This document shows, piece after piece, positions 46,785 through 58,805 of a stretch of DNA of 64,000 nucleotides. Origin of the DNA: Conchocele bisecta (lineage: Eukaryota > Mollusca > Bivalvia > Lucinida > Thyasiridae). Where the stretch lies: the NCBI GenBank assembly GCA_029237695.1, contig CM055272.1, forward strand, positions 29,274,791 through 29,338,790, given 5' to 3'. Below the pieces are notes generated by a model. That model had not been told where the DNA came from. It did not search any database and saw only the letters and a program-made list of their open reading frames with translations. The position numbers and the translations under genes were made by a program. Position 1 is the first letter of the stretch. Each line of letters begins with the position of its first letter.

Positions 46785-47062
46785 GAATCAGCAGTGCAGT
46801 CTGATACGGGTCTATGCGATTCAGTGACCGAATCAGCAGTGCAGTCTGATACGGGTCTATGCGATTCAGTGACCGAATCAGCAGTGCAGTCTGATACGGG
46901 TCTATGCGATTCAGTGACCGAATCAGTAGCGCAGTCTGATACGGGTCTATGCGATTCAGTGACCGAATCAGCAGCGCAATCTGATACGGGTCTATGCGAT
47001 TCAGTGACCGAATCAGCAATGCAGTCTGATACGGGTCTATGCGATTCGCGATTCAGTGACCG
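46785..47062 (+). repeat. 45-bp tandem repeat, six units
   Basis: Unit core GCAGTCTGATACGGGTCTAT with ATTCAGTGACCGAATCAGC. The period is a multiple of three, so frames stay open on both strands without implying a protein. Confidence 0.9.
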
Positions 47063-47104
47063 AAACAGCTGTACAGTACTGTAGTCAGCCACATGATCAG
47101 ATTC

Positions 47105-47345
47105 TACCCCAAATATGACACATGGCATGTGATTCTGTACCTTCAGACATCTGCGTAAAATTCATGAAATACGTTTACAAAAATTACAATATTTTCCGTA
47201 AATGGCGTCAAAAGTTGAAAATATGCCGCATGTACTCTGAAAACTTTGTCCACTTGTGACTTTATTTATGAAAAATATTGTAAACGTATTTAATGAATTA
47301 CGTAGACGTCTGAAGGTACAAAATCACATGGCGTGTCTCATATGT
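47105..47345. repeat. Foldback element
   Basis: GTACCTTCAGACATCTGCGT and ACGTAGACGTCTGAAGGTAC, with outer ACACATGGCATGTGATT / AATCACATGGCGTGT, form arms of about 60 bases. Confidence 0.7.
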
Positions 47346-47559
47346 ATGTGGCACAGTTTTACTATTTGTTCAGTATTTATTGATATGAACAATTCAAATT
47401 CTTGATATCAGTAATTCCTGAATGACACTGGGTGGATAGCCATCAATGTGAGGAAGCTATTGTTACAGTTTGGTAATGATATCACTCGGGATTAGGAGAT
47501 ATTGGATGTAATTGTCGACGCCAATGACGACAACATCGCTGATTTGTGACCGCTATGTC

Positions 47560-47825
47560 TCACATTCCACTAACGTTCCTGAGACAATAACATTATGTAA
47601 GTCATACTTGTGACCAGTGTAGATCCAGATCAGCCTGTGCTTCCGCACAGTCTGATCAGGATCTGCACAGTTCGCCATTCCATCAAGAAGACACCCGTCA
47701 TGCTTCAAACAAACAATACAGACCGTTGGCTGGCTACAGGAGTATGCTATTTGATCAGGAGCCACATTGGCCACAAATGCTATAAGCCCCATTTCTCCAG
47801 TCACAGCCACATAGTATGATGCAGT
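47560..47825. repeat. Family N copy, near full length
   Basis: Runs from GTGACCAGTGTAGATCCAG to CCATTTCTCCAGTCACAGCC. Confidence 0.6.
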
Positions 47826-47829
47826 AAAT

Positions 47830-48735
47830 CAAGTTCATGTACATCATGTGTATAATCTGGGTTTCACTGTCACCACTTGTAGCTCGCATCATTTTGATGC
47901 CACTTTGCACATGCATCGCTTGGTTTATTACACTCTTGCGAGTTATTTTCATGGGTTTCGCTGTGAGAAAAAACCTGTAATCAACTCCTTACAAATAATA
48001 CACCGTGAAGAGAACACCCGTATTTGCACCCTGTTTTATTACAGTCAAAATAAAGTTATTTGGAAAGAATCTCGACTATTGTACAATGTTAATGTGATTG
48101 AACACATTCCAAACATGCACTCAATATATCTAGTTCATAGTAACAGCTGCGTAATTTGGATTTCAAAAAGTTTACATGACGTCACGTTTGACGTAACACA
48201 ATGTGACGTCAAAACACGGGAAACACATATTAACAGAGAGAAAACAGAAAAATACTCTAAATTTGTTGGTTATTTTCACCGCTGGCATGCAAAGAGTTAC
48301 TACTAATGATATACATGTAACATGTAGATCATGGGCATCAATTCTTTACATAGGTGTACATGGGAGTTAGCCCCCTTCTTCAACTGAACCCACTCAGTTA
48401 TGAACTTGTTTGTTTTTAATAATATAATTTTTAACCTCGTAGATTTTGAGAAAGATTACGGTACATGTTTATGCAATAAAATCAGACCATAGTTCATTAA
48501 AAAAGGGCAACAGGCGGGCAATGGAATAAAACAGTGTACATGTACTTAACAGAATCAACTTTACAATTAAATAATAGATAAATAAATAACTTTTCTACAT
48601 AATAGCCATGTCCACCGGTTGTGTATGCATGAACAAGTACTTGACAAAATTATATTTAATATGTGTGTGTATTGAGGGCCCCGACGAGAATTGCGCTGCC
48701 CTATAGGTTTCTTTTTTGCAACAGTTGCTCAAATA
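47830..48735. other. Low-repeat spacer
   Basis: An open frame of about 150 codons at 47848-48306 has no recognisable domain. Two TGACGT(C/A)A-like sites lie near 48178-48210. Nothing firm. Confidence 0.35.
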
Positions 48736-49110
48736 TTATAGGAATGAATGGCCTTTTTGTGGAATTTATCGGGGTATAAACTTGGAAAAGTCGCGGGAGT
48801 ACTGGACGAAGGCCGGAAGGCCTCGTCCAGTATTCTCGCGACTTTTCCAAGTTTATATCCCCGATAAATTCCACAAAAATGCCATTCATTCCTTATAATT
48901 CCAGCATTTTAAATAAATTAATCAGGAAAATGTGTTTATTTTCCTTTTTTCCGTTTTTCTTAAGAATTATTTTAACTGCGCCTCACGGTTACGGAAAGTA
49001 GTTCGGCGTTGGAGTTTACTGGGATATAAATTTTGAACAGAGACTTGCTACGGGCCAATCAAATGTTAGGGAATTGTGTAAATATTTTTGTGCTGGAATT
49101 ATAAGTCCAT
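48735..49110. mobile_element. Long-hairpin foldback element, inverted copy of 13715-14075
   Basis: GGAATGAATGGCCTTTTTG arms as at 13912, followed by CGCCTCACGGTTACGGAAAG and TGTTAGGGAATTGTGTAAAT in inverse order to the other copy. Confidence 0.65.
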
Positions 49111-49269
49111 GATATTGTTTTGATATGTTTTTGCCAATTGGGGAAAAAATGCCGTTTGCTTTGAATCTAAATTTTAAGAATTTATTCAAATACCCACCAA
49201 TTACCCTGTTTAACAGTCATCTGTGACATATATATGCCGATTATACGGTAAATATTACCGTGTACACGA

Positions 49270-49420
49270 GACACACTGTGGGTGAATTCCATTTCATAGT
49301 GCAGATGTACACGCAGTAAACAAACACTGTGGATGTATTCGATTACATTGTGCAGATGTACACGCAGTAAACAAACACTGTGGGTGTATTCGATTACATA
49401 GTGCAGATGTTGACACAGGA
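49270..49420 (+). repeat. Tandem repeat, about 58 bp, three units
   Basis: CAGATGTACACGCAGTAAAC and CACTGTGG(G/A)TGTATTCGATT alternate. Confidence 0.7.
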
Positions 49421-49451
49421 AAGCAGTGCACTGTTGGTGCTGTATTTGGAC

Positions 49452-49520
49452 AAAATAGAATTCTGTGTGTGTAACGCAGGGCGACTTACAAGTCGCCCTG
49501 CGTTACAGACAGAATTCGGG
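49452..49520. repeat. Palindrome
   Basis: TAACGCAGGGCGACTT and AAGTCGCCCTGCGTTA, with GAATTCTGT / ACAGAATTC outside. Confidence 0.8.
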
Positions 49521-49654
49521 TTATACTTGGACAGGACAGTTGAAATAGAGTAAGCTTGAGGGATACATTCCCACCTTAAAATGCCGATGCTCCATAAAAT
49601 ATAATCCCTTTTAATAGATTGATTGATTGGGTTTTATATCTGTACAACAGCAAG

Positions 49655-49905
49655 GTCATATATGGCTGTGACTGAAGAAATGGGGCTTGTTTTTTTTTTA
49701 CCAGTGGAGATCCAGACCAGCCTGTGCATACGCAGTCTGATCAGGATCTGCACTAGTCGCCATTTCATCAATGAAACAATCAATGAAACATCCGTTAAGC
49801 TTCTAACAAGTAATATTAGATTATTATCAGGCTACGAGAGTGCTATTTGATCAGGAGCTACACTGGTCACAAATCCTATTTCTCCAGTCACAGCCACATA
49901 TACAG
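49655..49905. repeat. Family N copy
   Basis: TGGCTGTGACTGAAGAAATG to TTCTCCAGTCACAGCCACAT. Confidence 0.55.
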
Positions 49906-50067
49906 AATGCACCTGTATAGAGGGAGCACAGTACAATTAGCAATACAATTACAATTATAACTTTCAACACTGAAAGAAAGTATCCTGATCCGTTACCGGG
50001 CATCTTAACAACTTGGGATCAATTGGCACCTAGCAATGTCATTGTAAGATATTAAAATAATTTGCTT

Positions 50068-50573
50068 AAAGGTACATGCCCACTCAGTAGGCACAACATG
50101 TTCTTTATATCCGAGACGTCATCCGAAACATTTTGTGACAAAATAAACATTCATTCACCATTACCCCACGTATTGATTTGCATTATGATACATTTTATAT
50201 CCAACGTAAATTTCCACACTGATATCAGGGGCGATAACCGTGTTTCCTTAAAATGTTAACAAACATTACTATTTATTCTCTGTATTTATTTTTTGTTGAG
50301 CAATGATCATACTTTATAATCTGTTGAAAATATTATTTTTTCATGTGTCGCATTTAATTAGTATAAATAATTAAAAAATATCGTGCCTCATTTGCATATG
50401 AAATTAGCCTGATACTACCGCGCGTCACTATCAGTCAAATAAATATTACTAAATGATTATATCGCTATAGCGGGCGGGTACTCATAATATTTAGAACTGG
50501 TGGAATAGCGACACAGTTATACACTTATTTAATTCCTATAAAGAACATTTTGTATGAGTGGGCATGTACCTTT
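50068..50573. mobile_element. Family L MITE, full-length copy
   Basis: AAAGGTACATGCCCACTCAG and GAGTGGGCATGTACCTTT ends; interior in inverse orientation to 16267-16783. Confidence 0.7.
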
Positions 50574-50639
50574 AAGTTAAGATATGAATCCTTAATACTC
50601 TTCCTATCCTTCTACACTTTTAATAGAAATGGGGGTCAA

Positions 50640-51060
50640 AATTGAAATAAGCAGCAGCATTCTATTTTGTAGTGCAGGCGTAGCCGCAACAAACCAGACA
50701 CAGTGGGTGTATTCCATTTCATAGTACAGACAGAGCCACTTTTAACTGGACACAGTGGGTATATTCCATTCCACAGTGCATGCATAGCCACAGAAAACAG
50801 GAAACGATGAGAGTATTCCATTTCATAATACAGATATAGCCCGGGCACAGTGGGTATATTCCATTCCATAGTGCATGCATAGCCGCAGAAAACATGACAC
50901 GGGGAGAGTATTCCATTTCATAATACAGACATAGCCCAGACACGGTGGGTATATTCCATTCCATAGTGCATGCATAGCTGCAGAAAACAGGACACGGCGA
51001 GAGTATTCCATTTCGTATTGCAGAGTTAGCCACAGTAAGCACAACACGGTCGGTCGAGGC
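50640..51060 (+). repeat. Tandem repeat, about 115 bp units
   Basis: Three to four units with CACAGTGGGTATATTCCATT, TGCATGCATAGCC and GAGAGTATTCCATTTCATAA. Lies in the 3' flank of the ADISSP-like gene and runs almost to its stop codon. Confidence 0.75.
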
Positions 51061-51097
51061 GGCAACAAGACACAGTGAGGCGATAGCATGAGAAATA

Positions 51098-51201
51098 TCA
51101 GTCAAATCCCTGCCAGTCGGTCAAGGCATCCGAGTCATCTTCCGTGTCTACCTGGGTACATTTAATGCCACTTCGTAATGCTGGCGTCCCTTTCCCTTTA
51201 C
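51098..51201 (-). CDS. ADISSP: ADISSP/C20orf27-like gene, last coding exon
   Basis: Read on the minus strand, acceptor TTCACAG precedes 51201. The exon gives GKGKGTPALRSGIKCTQVD, an acidic stretch and the C-terminus LTDWQGFD, then TGA at 51100-51098. The vertebrate protein ends in the same pattern (HGTPML, acidic YDSE, SDWHGFD), which fixes both reading frame and stop. The exon enters in phase 1, matching the donor phase of the exon at 53693-53821. The role of the family is not well settled; the human protein is described as adipose-secreted. No polyadenylation signal was pinned down, because the downstream flank is a tandem repeat. Confidence 0.7.
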
Positions 51202-51236
51202 CTGTGAACACAAATGTGGCTGTGACTGGAGAAATA

Positions 51237-51335
51237 GAGAATAGTAGGTTAGTGCCGTGAATGGCAAAAAATATCTGTTTCCGTGACGTGCCAGATATTT
51301 TTTCCCATTCACGGCACTAACCAACTATTCTATTT
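51237..51335. repeat. Palindrome in intron
   Basis: GGTTAGTGCCGTGAATGGCA and the inverse CATTCACGGCACTAACC, with AAAAAATATCTG / CAGATATTTTTT inside. Confidence 0.8.
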
Positions 51336-51487
51336 ATCCCGTCAACACCTACAAATAGCTTTAAAATGCAAACAAAAATAAGCCCAGCCGCCTCCTCAAA
51401 ATCGGAGAATTGACTAGTATGACAACCGCACGTATTCATACACAGTGATTAGGTCGTACCAACAGGATATCAAAAATGTTTCACGGC

Positions 51488-51850
51488 ACATACAGGATAA
51501 ATGCGACCAGTGTAGATCCAGATCAGCCTGTGCATCCGCATTCTGATCAGGATCTGCACTGTTCGGCATTCCTTCAATGAAACATTCATCATGTTTTGAG
51601 CAAGAAATATAAACCGTTCTCAGGCTACAGGCGTATGCTATTTGATCAGAAGCTACACTGGTCACAAATGTCATACGCCCAAATGTGCCTCGTTTTCTTT
51701 GGCTGCCAGCGGGGGCATGTGGGTATGTGACCTTGACCCTGGGCTTAGCAGGGGCGGGATGCTCGTGGATTCATCGCAGGGCGGTAGAGGACCATTAGAG
51801 CAATACGTGTTTGAAATATCAAGCAGATCATGTTTGGAACAAGCAATATA
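51488..51850. repeat. Family N copy followed by a B-body fragment
   Basis: N at 51488-51675; then GCCTCGTTTTCTTTGGCTGC and GGGCGGTAGAGGACCATTAG, parts of B in inverse. Confidence 0.5.
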
Positions 51851-51967
51851 AATTAAATCGTTCTCAGGCTACAGGTGTGTGCTACTTGATCGGAAGCTAC
51901 ACTGGTCACAAATGCCATAAGCCACTGTTCTCCAGTCACTCAGCCATAGTTACATCAGGGTCCATGC

Positions 51968-52335
51968 ACAGAGCTCCAGATAAGGTTCGTATTGGCGTAT
52001 TTTACGCACTTATTTTAGCAGAATACGCATTGATTATCAAAAGTGGGAGTATAAAATACTCACAGCTATATGAAAATACGCATTGATTTTCAAATTGACT
52101 AGTGAAAATAATGTAATAAAGTTGAATATTTACTCAGTGAGATGCAAAAAGCAAACAATGTTTGCTTTTTGCATCTCAAATAAGTGAATTTGTTATTTGT
52201 TTTATTTTTTTTAACATTTGTTACGTAGTTAATAAGGAAATCAATAATACATTGGTAAAAGTAAAATAAGCATTTAATTTGAAATCTGGGGTTATAATAT
52301 TCTTTAGATACAAAACTTATCTGGAGCGCTGATTA
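51968..52335. mobile_element. MITE, second copy of the 12448-12775 family
   Basis: AGAGCTCCAGATAAGGTTCG and ACTTATCTGGAGCGCT ends; central hairpin GCAAAAAGCAAAC / GTTTGCTTTTTGC. Confidence 0.7.
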
Positions 52336-52484
52336 CATCAGGGTCAATGACTACGAAACATTCTGACCACATACTCCAATTTCAAAGTTATTTAACCGTG
52401 ACCTTGGGCAAGGGGGCCGCATGGGCCGGCTATATAATGACAATATGTATGGTGATAAACAAGCTTAACCCAAAATTCATCCAT

Positions 52485-52690
52485 AAGTAACTGGAATGGA
52501 TTTTTACATGTTAATTTCCAGACCAATCCAACCATCACAAAATAATTTTCAGACTAGTTCATTTATGAAAAGGGGGTGTTTTTGTTATCAAAAATGTGAA
52601 AAGTACTTGCAAAAAGTGCAGATCCTGATGAGACAGCTCGTCACGAGCCGGCTCATCAGGATCTACAAATTGTATGAATATGCGGTCTGA
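52485..52690. repeat. Family M copy
   Basis: GAGACAGCTCGTCACGAGCC and GGCTCATCAGGATCT dyad. Confidence 0.55.
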
Positions 52691-53525
52691 TTGGACAATT
52701 ATGATGATGATTGATGGACCGATTTCAAAACCATTTGTGTGATAAGTTTGATTGTCTCACGACTATTGGCGTAATTTTCACTTGCGGGTCATTTAAAATT
52801 TGAGCAATAGATGCTTGCTCTTAAATACAAAAGAATTACATTAATTTACGATCGAAAGTGAGTTTTAAGCTGAAAGAATAATGGTCGTATCGATTGACAC
52901 CCGAGCAAGTCGCCCCCACACAGTTTCGGACCTAAAAATGAATTTGTGAGAAATGATAATTTCATTGTTTTATATAATTTTACATATATTAATTGGTTAA
53001 TATAAATTAATTATAATAGGAGATAATGTCTGTTGACGGTCCTGAGCAATAAAATATACTGTTTTCAACATTTTCATGAATTTATATAGAGTAAAAATAA
53101 AATTATTGTTAAATAATATGCCTGTACTGGTCTTATTTGTATTATCTGTATTATCTTGTGCAGTTAAATTGTCTTTGCCGATAACCGACAACGACAACAT
53201 TTAACATACTTTACAACGTATGGAGATAAAAACACACTTCTTCCACTTCCCCCTAAATTCCACCACTTCCACCCTAACATTTGGAGCTACATTGAACCCT
53301 GTACAATATTTGCCAATACCACTATACAGGCCTGTGATGTTGAAAAGGTTAAGAAGATTCAAATGTGGTACACAAAACATTACAGGTACAGTACCTTGGG
53401 AAGAAAATGTGTTCATAGAACACGGATGCCCCACATACCGCTTTGATAATAAACGAGGCAAAATTCCAAGTACAAAAGGGGAGATAATCCATGACCCGAG
53501 GGTCGAATCAAACATCAAAATAAAC
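52690..53525. other. Intron sequence, mostly AT-rich
   Basis: No exon seen. A fragment at 53400-53510 (GAACACGGATGCCCCACATA, GGGGAGATAATCCATGA) also occurs in inverse at 31085-31155 and resembles the F unit. Confidence 0.4.
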
Positions 53526-53690
53526 TTTGCGCATCTGCACTGTTCACCATTTCACCAATGAAACACCGGTCATACTTCTAACAAGCAATGTAAATCGTTA
53601 TCAGGCTACAGGAATGTGCCATTTGATCAGTAGCTACACAGGTCACAAAACCCATAAGCCCCATTTCTCCAGTCACAGCCACATATACCT
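53525..53690. repeat. Family N copy abutting the exon
   Basis: Ends ATTTCTCCAGTCACAGCCAC, only a few bases from the splice donor of the ADISSP-like exon at 53693. Confidence 0.55.
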
Positions 53691-53692
53691 AC

Positions 53693-53821
53693 CTAAAACT
53701 CTGGCATGTAGTACAAGTTCTCTGTATTTGCTGGGGTCACTTTCACCTTTGATTGTTATCCGTTCCTGTAGTAGTTTCTCACGATGAGCAAAGAATTCAA
53801 GGTCAAGGTTGTGACCTTCAC
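53693..53821 (-). CDS. ADISSP: ADISSP/C20orf27-like gene, middle exon
   Basis: 129 nt on the minus strand between acceptor CTTGCAG (before 53821) and donor TTTTAG|GTAGGT (after 53693), phase 1 at both ends. It encodes EGHNLDLEFFAHREK, LLQERITIKGESDPSK and ELVLHARVL. This aligns well with the central part of human C20orf27 as I remember it (EGYSVKCEYSAHKEG, LKEEILL, VTVQARVM), including the AHxE and ARV(L/M) anchors. The preceding exon ends T-E-D-G and this one continues E-G-H, matching the Pro-Glu-Gly junction of the vertebrate protein. Confidence 0.75.
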
Positions 53822-53849
53822 CTGCAAGTACAGCACTCCAGATATACAG

Positions 53850-54050
53850 TATTGTCAGAGCTCCAGTTAAGGTGCGTAATTTGACCAACTTGGGGTGAAA
53901 TTTTGTTATTTCTTCATCAAAAATGGCAAGTTGGGAGTCCTTTAGAATCGTCTCATTGAGACGATTCTAAAGCACTCCCAACTTGCCATTTTTGATGGAG
54001 AAATAAGAAATTTACTTCCAAATTACGCACCTTAACTGGAGCTCTGATTG
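53850..54050. mobile_element. Near-perfect 200 bp palindrome in intron
   Basis: AGAGCTCCAGTTAAGGTGCG and its inverse CGCACCTTAACTGGAGCTCT bound it; inner arms include AAAAATGGCAAGTTGGGAGT and GAGACGATTCTAAAG. The ends resemble those of the MITEs at 12448 and 51968. Confidence 0.8.
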
Positions 54051-54359
54051 TGCCTATGTCGTGGATCCAAGTGAACAATTTCAGGGTTTGGGCCCCCTGT
54101 CCATTATAAGTGAATGGGAATTCATTAAAATTTTCACTCGTCGTTACTTGGACAGTGATGGCAAAAATTAGAAATTTACATTAGAAAACTCTCTACTTGT
54201 CTGCATGCATTCCCACTCGTCAGGACGAGAGGACGAGTGGAATTTTCATGCCCTGATTGGTATACTTATGTGTGAAAATGTGCCACGGGCTCGCACTAGG
54301 ATATATGTGACCAACGACAATGGATTGTGGACCAGTGTACAAGATGGTCAGGATATACA

Positions 54360-54497
54360 TCAGTGAGGGCTCTAGATATTGTACGCACTTATTTTAGCTG
54401 AATACGCATTGATTATCTATTGTGGGAGTACAAAATACTCACAGCAATGTGAAAATATACATTAATTTGCAAATTGAGTAGTGGAAATACTGTATAA
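54360..54497. repeat. MITE fragment cut by family G
   Basis: GTACGCACTTATTTTAGCTG and TGCAAATTGAGTAGTGGAAA match 51985-52110 and stop where G begins. Confidence 0.5.
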
Positions 54498-56020
54498 ACT
54501 AGATTGGTCAGTAAGTGAGGCTTACGGAATACCCCCCGCGTGGGCCCAGGTACCCCTAAAATATGTAAAAATTTCCAAGTGTGTGGGCTTGTGACCTTGA
54601 CTCTGGGATTAGCGCGAGCGGCATGAACGTGAATTTGTCACAGGGTGGTAGAGGTCCATTGGAGCAATGAGTGTGTGAAATGTGAAGCAGATCCGAGCAA
54701 GGAAACAGAAATTACAAGCCATTTACCCGAGCGTTAAGGTTTTGAATGCACCAAGTCTGTGACCTTGACCCCGGGCTTAGCGGGGGCGGAACGAATGTGA
54801 ATTTGTCACAGGATGGTAGAGGACCATTGGAGCACTGTGTGTGTGAAATATGAAGCAGATCCGAGCAAAGAAACAGAAATTATAAGCCATTTATCCGAGC
54901 GTTAAGGTTTCGAACGCACCAAAAAATCTGTGACCTTGACCCTGGGCTTAGCGGGGGTGGGACGAATGTGGATTTGTCACAGGGTGGCAGAGGACCATTG
55001 GAGCAATGCGTGTGTGAAATTTGAAGCAGATCCGAGCAAGGAAACAGAAATTATAAGCCATTTACCCCAGCGTTAAGGTTTGAAACGCACCAAGTCTGTG
55101 ACCTTGACACTGGGCTTAGCGGGGGCGGGACGAATGTGGATTACATTTTACAAAAGAGGGGGGCGTTTATTAGCCAGTCAAAACTAGATTGGTCAGTAAG
55201 CGAGGCTTACGGAATACCCCCCGCGTGGGCCCAGGTACCCCTAAAATATGTACAAATTTCCAAGTGTGTGGGCTTGTGACCTTGACTCTGGGATTAGCGC
55301 GAGCGGCATGAACGTGAATTTGTCACAGGGTGGTAGAGGTCCATTGGAGCAATGAGTGTGTGAAATGTGAAGCAGATCCGAGCAAGGAAATAGAATTATA
55401 ACCGATTTCTCTGATGTTAAGTTTTGTAAAGAGACTACGTATAACCTCGAATTAACGCCCCCGGAGGCGTTACATTTTACAAAAGGGGGGGGGGGGGGCG
55501 TTTATTAGCCAGTAAAAAAAAAAAAAAAAAAAAAAAATTACCAAAGACCGCAATTTCAAACAAACATAAATAAGGATTTAAGGATTAGTGTTTGAAATTG
55601 GCGGTCATTGGTAAAATTATTATTATTTTTATTTTTTATTGGGGGGGGGTGGGGGGGGCGGGGGGGGGGGGGGGCGTTTATTAGCCAGTAAAAAGAAAAA
55701 AAGAAAAAGAAAAAAAAAAAAAATGAAAATTACCAAGGACCGTCAATTTCAAACCACAAATAAGGATTTAAGGATTATTTGTGATTGAAATTGGCGATCA
55801 TTGGTAAAAAAAAAATTTTTTATTTTTTTTATTTGGGGGGGGGGGGGGGGGGTGGGGGGGGGGGGGGGGGTTTATTAGCCAGTAAAAAAAAAAAAAAAAA
55901 AAATTACCAAGGACCACCAATTTCAAACACAAATAAGATTTAAAGACTATTTGTGTTTGAAATTGGCGGTCATTGGTAAAAAAGAATTTTTTTTATTTGG
56001 GGGGGGGGGGTTTATTAGCC

Positions 56021-56057
<37 letters not shown>

Positions 56058-56347
56058 TTTTTTACCAAGGACCGCCAATTTCAAACACAAATAAGGATTT
56101 AAGGATTTATTTGTGTTTGAAATTGGCGGTCATTGGTAAAAAAAATTATTTTTTTTTTTTATTTGGGGGGGGTGGGGGGGGTTTTGTTTATTAGCCATAA
56201 AAAAAAAAAAAAAAAAAAAAAATATTACCAAGGACCACCAATTTCAAACACAAATAAAGATTTAAAGACTATTTGTGTTTGAAATTGGCGGTCATTGGTA
56301 AAAAAGAATTTTTTTTATTTGGGGGGGGGGGGGGGCGTTTATTAGCC

Positions 56348-56383
<36 letters not shown>

Positions 56384-58343
56384 TTTTTTTTACCAAGGAC
56401 CGCCAATTTCAAATTTACACAAATAAGGATTTAAGGATTTATTTGTGTTTGAAATTGGCGGTCACTGGTAAAAAAAAAATTTATTTTTTTTTTTATTTGG
56501 GGGGGGGGGGGGGGCGTTTATTAGGAGGGGGGCGTTAAGCCAAGGTTATACGGTATGTATGTGACGTTGACCTCGAGATCAGCGGGGATTTGTCACAGCA
56601 TATGAAATATTAAGTATTTTCCATGAAAGAAATAGAAGTTATAACATATTTCTCTGATGTTAAGTTTTGTAAAGAGACTAAGTATGTGACCTTGACCTTG
56701 GGATCAGCGGGGGGTTGACACTCGTAGATTTGTGACAGCATGATAGTACAACCTTAGAGGAATGCACAAGTGAAATAATAAGAATTTTCAATGAAGGAAA
56801 TAGAAGTTATAACTTATTTCTCTGATGTTAAGTTTTGTAAAGAGTATTTGACCTTGACATTGGGATCAGCGGGGGTTGGACGGTCATGGATTTTGCACAG
56901 CATGGTAGTAGAGCCTTACAGGAATGCATGTGTGAAATATTAAGCATTTTAGATGAAGGAAATAGAAGTTATAACAATATTTCTCTGATGTTAAGTTTTG
57001 TAAAGAGACTAAGTATTTGACCTTGACCTTGGGATCTGCGGGGGTTGGACGGTCGTGGATTTGGCACAGCATGGTAGTAGAGCCTTACAGGAATGCATGT
57101 GTGAAATATTAAGCATTTTAGATGAAGGAAATAGAAGTTATAACAATATTTCTCTGATGTTAAGTTTTGTAAAGAGACTAAGTATTTGACCTTGACCTTG
57201 GGATCTGCGGGGGTTGGACGGTCGTGGATTTGGCACAGCATGGTAGTAGAGCCTTACAGGAATGCATGTGTGAAATATTAAGCATTTTAGATGAAGGAAA
57301 TAGAAGTTATAAGAATATTTCTCTGATGTTAAGTTTACGGACTAAGTAATTGACCTTGACCTTGGGATCTGCGGGGTTGGACGGTCGTGGATTTGGCACA
57401 GCATGGTAGTAGAGCCTTACAGGAATGCATGTGTGAAATATCAAGCATTTTAGATGAAGGAAATATAGAAGTTATAACAATATTTCTCTGATGTTAAGTT
57501 TATCCGGACGGACGGACGGACGGACGGACGGACGGACAACCTGACTCCAGTATACCCCCCTCAACTCGTTGCGGGGGGTATAAAAAAAAAAAAAAAAAAA
57601 AATTACCAAGGACAGCCAATTTCAAACACAAATAAGGATTTAAGGATTATTTGTGTTTGAAATTGGCGGTCATTGGTAAAAAATATTTTTTATTTTTTTT
57701 ATTTGGGTTGGGGGGGGGGGGGGCGTTTATTGGGAGGGGGGCGTTAATTCGAGGTTATACGGTATGTATGTGACGTTGACCTCGAGATCAGCGGGGATTT
57801 GTCACAGCATATGAAATATTGATCAATGAAATTAGATTCATGAAAGAAATAGAAGTTGTAACATATTTCTCTGATGTTAAGTTTTGTAAAGAGACTAAGT
57901 ATTTGACCTTGATCTTGGTATCAGCGGGTTGGATGGTCGTGGATTTGGCACAGCATGGTAGTAGAGCCTTACAGGAATGCAGAATGATGTGAAATATTAA
58001 GCTAGTTTTATTTGATGAGGAAATAGAAGTTGGATATACATATTTCTCTGATGTTAGTTTATAACGGATGTTAAGTTTACGGCTAAGTATTTGACCTTGA
58101 CCTTGGGATCTGCGGGGGTTGGACGATCGTGGATTTGGCACAGCATGGTAGTAGAGCCTTATAGGAATGCATGTGTGAAATATCAAGCATTTTAGATGAA
58201 GGAAATAGAAGTTATAACAATATTTCTCTGATGTTAAGTTTACGGACGCACAGACGAACGGACACACGGACGGACGGAACGGACGGACGGACGGACAACC
58301 TGACTCCAGTATACCCCCCCACAACTCGTTGCGGGGGGTATAA
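54498..58343 (-). mobile_element. Family G Helentron-like composite in the ADISSP intron
   Basis: Two minus-strand 3' termini (GTAAGCCTCACTTAC hairpin then TGACCAATCTAGTTT) lie at about 54498 and 55183. Two 5' ends (TATACCCCCCGCAACGAGTT, with a CCGT microsatellite) lie at about 57583 and 58343. Bodies are tandem units of about 165-170 bp (54590-55140; 56560-57520; 57780-58240) with TGACCTTGACC, GTAGAGCCTTACAGGAATGC and TTTCTCTGATGTTAAGTTTT. The array at 55438-56560 interrupts it. Confidence 0.65.
55438..56560. repeat. Tandem array of G runs, A tracts and hairpins
   Basis: Six to seven units of about 160 bp. Each has a G run of 9-18 bases, GCGTTTATTAGCCA, an A tract of 17-35 bases, then a hairpin with arms such as ACCGCCAATTTCAAACACAA and TTGTGTTTGAAATTGGCGGT. 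The array is bounded by ATAACCTCGAATTAACGCCC and the inverse-like GGGCGTTAAGCCAAGGTTAT. A lone extra unit is at 57580-57770. Confidence 0.85.
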
Positions 58344-58374
58344 TAAGTGAATAAATAATAATACACTCAAATTT

Positions 58375-58570
58375 GTTGTGATCATTTGGCTGTGATAATG
58401 TAATAAATTCAGTATAATAAGTCTGCATACTTTTAATCATCAAATATATGCAGTCTTTAGTTCTACATGAAATAATGCATTTCGGGACAAATAAATGATT
58501 ACTCCCTCAAAGTATACTTAGCTAGATAAGCAATAATTAGTATGCTTAGTAATTGTGGTGAAATAGGCTA
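58375..58570. repeat. Partial copy of the 45460 foldback
   Basis: TGGCTGTGATAATGTAATAA, TCATGAAATAATGCATTTCG-like block and GGTGAAATAGGCTACAG. Confidence 0.55.
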
Positions 58571-58805
58571 CAGGTCACTTGGCCCAAGTGTGAATCCCAC
58601 TTAAGATATGAATCTGTAAGAATTGATTTTATCACCCCACAGCCCGAACTAAAGTGACTAAATGACAAATAGTGTAGGCCCTCATTTGACTGTGTGGATG
58701 CACATGTTACATTGTTGCTCTGGAGCTACATGTACGCTAGTGACAAGCTTATGGTCCATTTCGCACAATATTTATTTCATGGCAGGATATGATTAAATTT
58801 CTTAC

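Noticed and set aside
46745..47128. Overlapping open frames of 80-127 codons on both strands
   Set aside because: They come from a 45-bp tandem repeat whose period is divisible by three; no start context, domain or splice support.
47848..48306. 152-codon open frame on plus strand
   Set aside because: No domain, low-complexity AT-rich composition and no second copy or splice context; kept only as spacer.
50636..51105. Open frames with recurring MEWN-like peptides on the minus strand
   Set aside because: Derived from the roughly 115 bp tandem repeat; no plausible protein.
56884..58443. Minus-strand open frames of 60-192 codons
   Set aside because: They translate tandem units of family G and its CCGT microsatellite.
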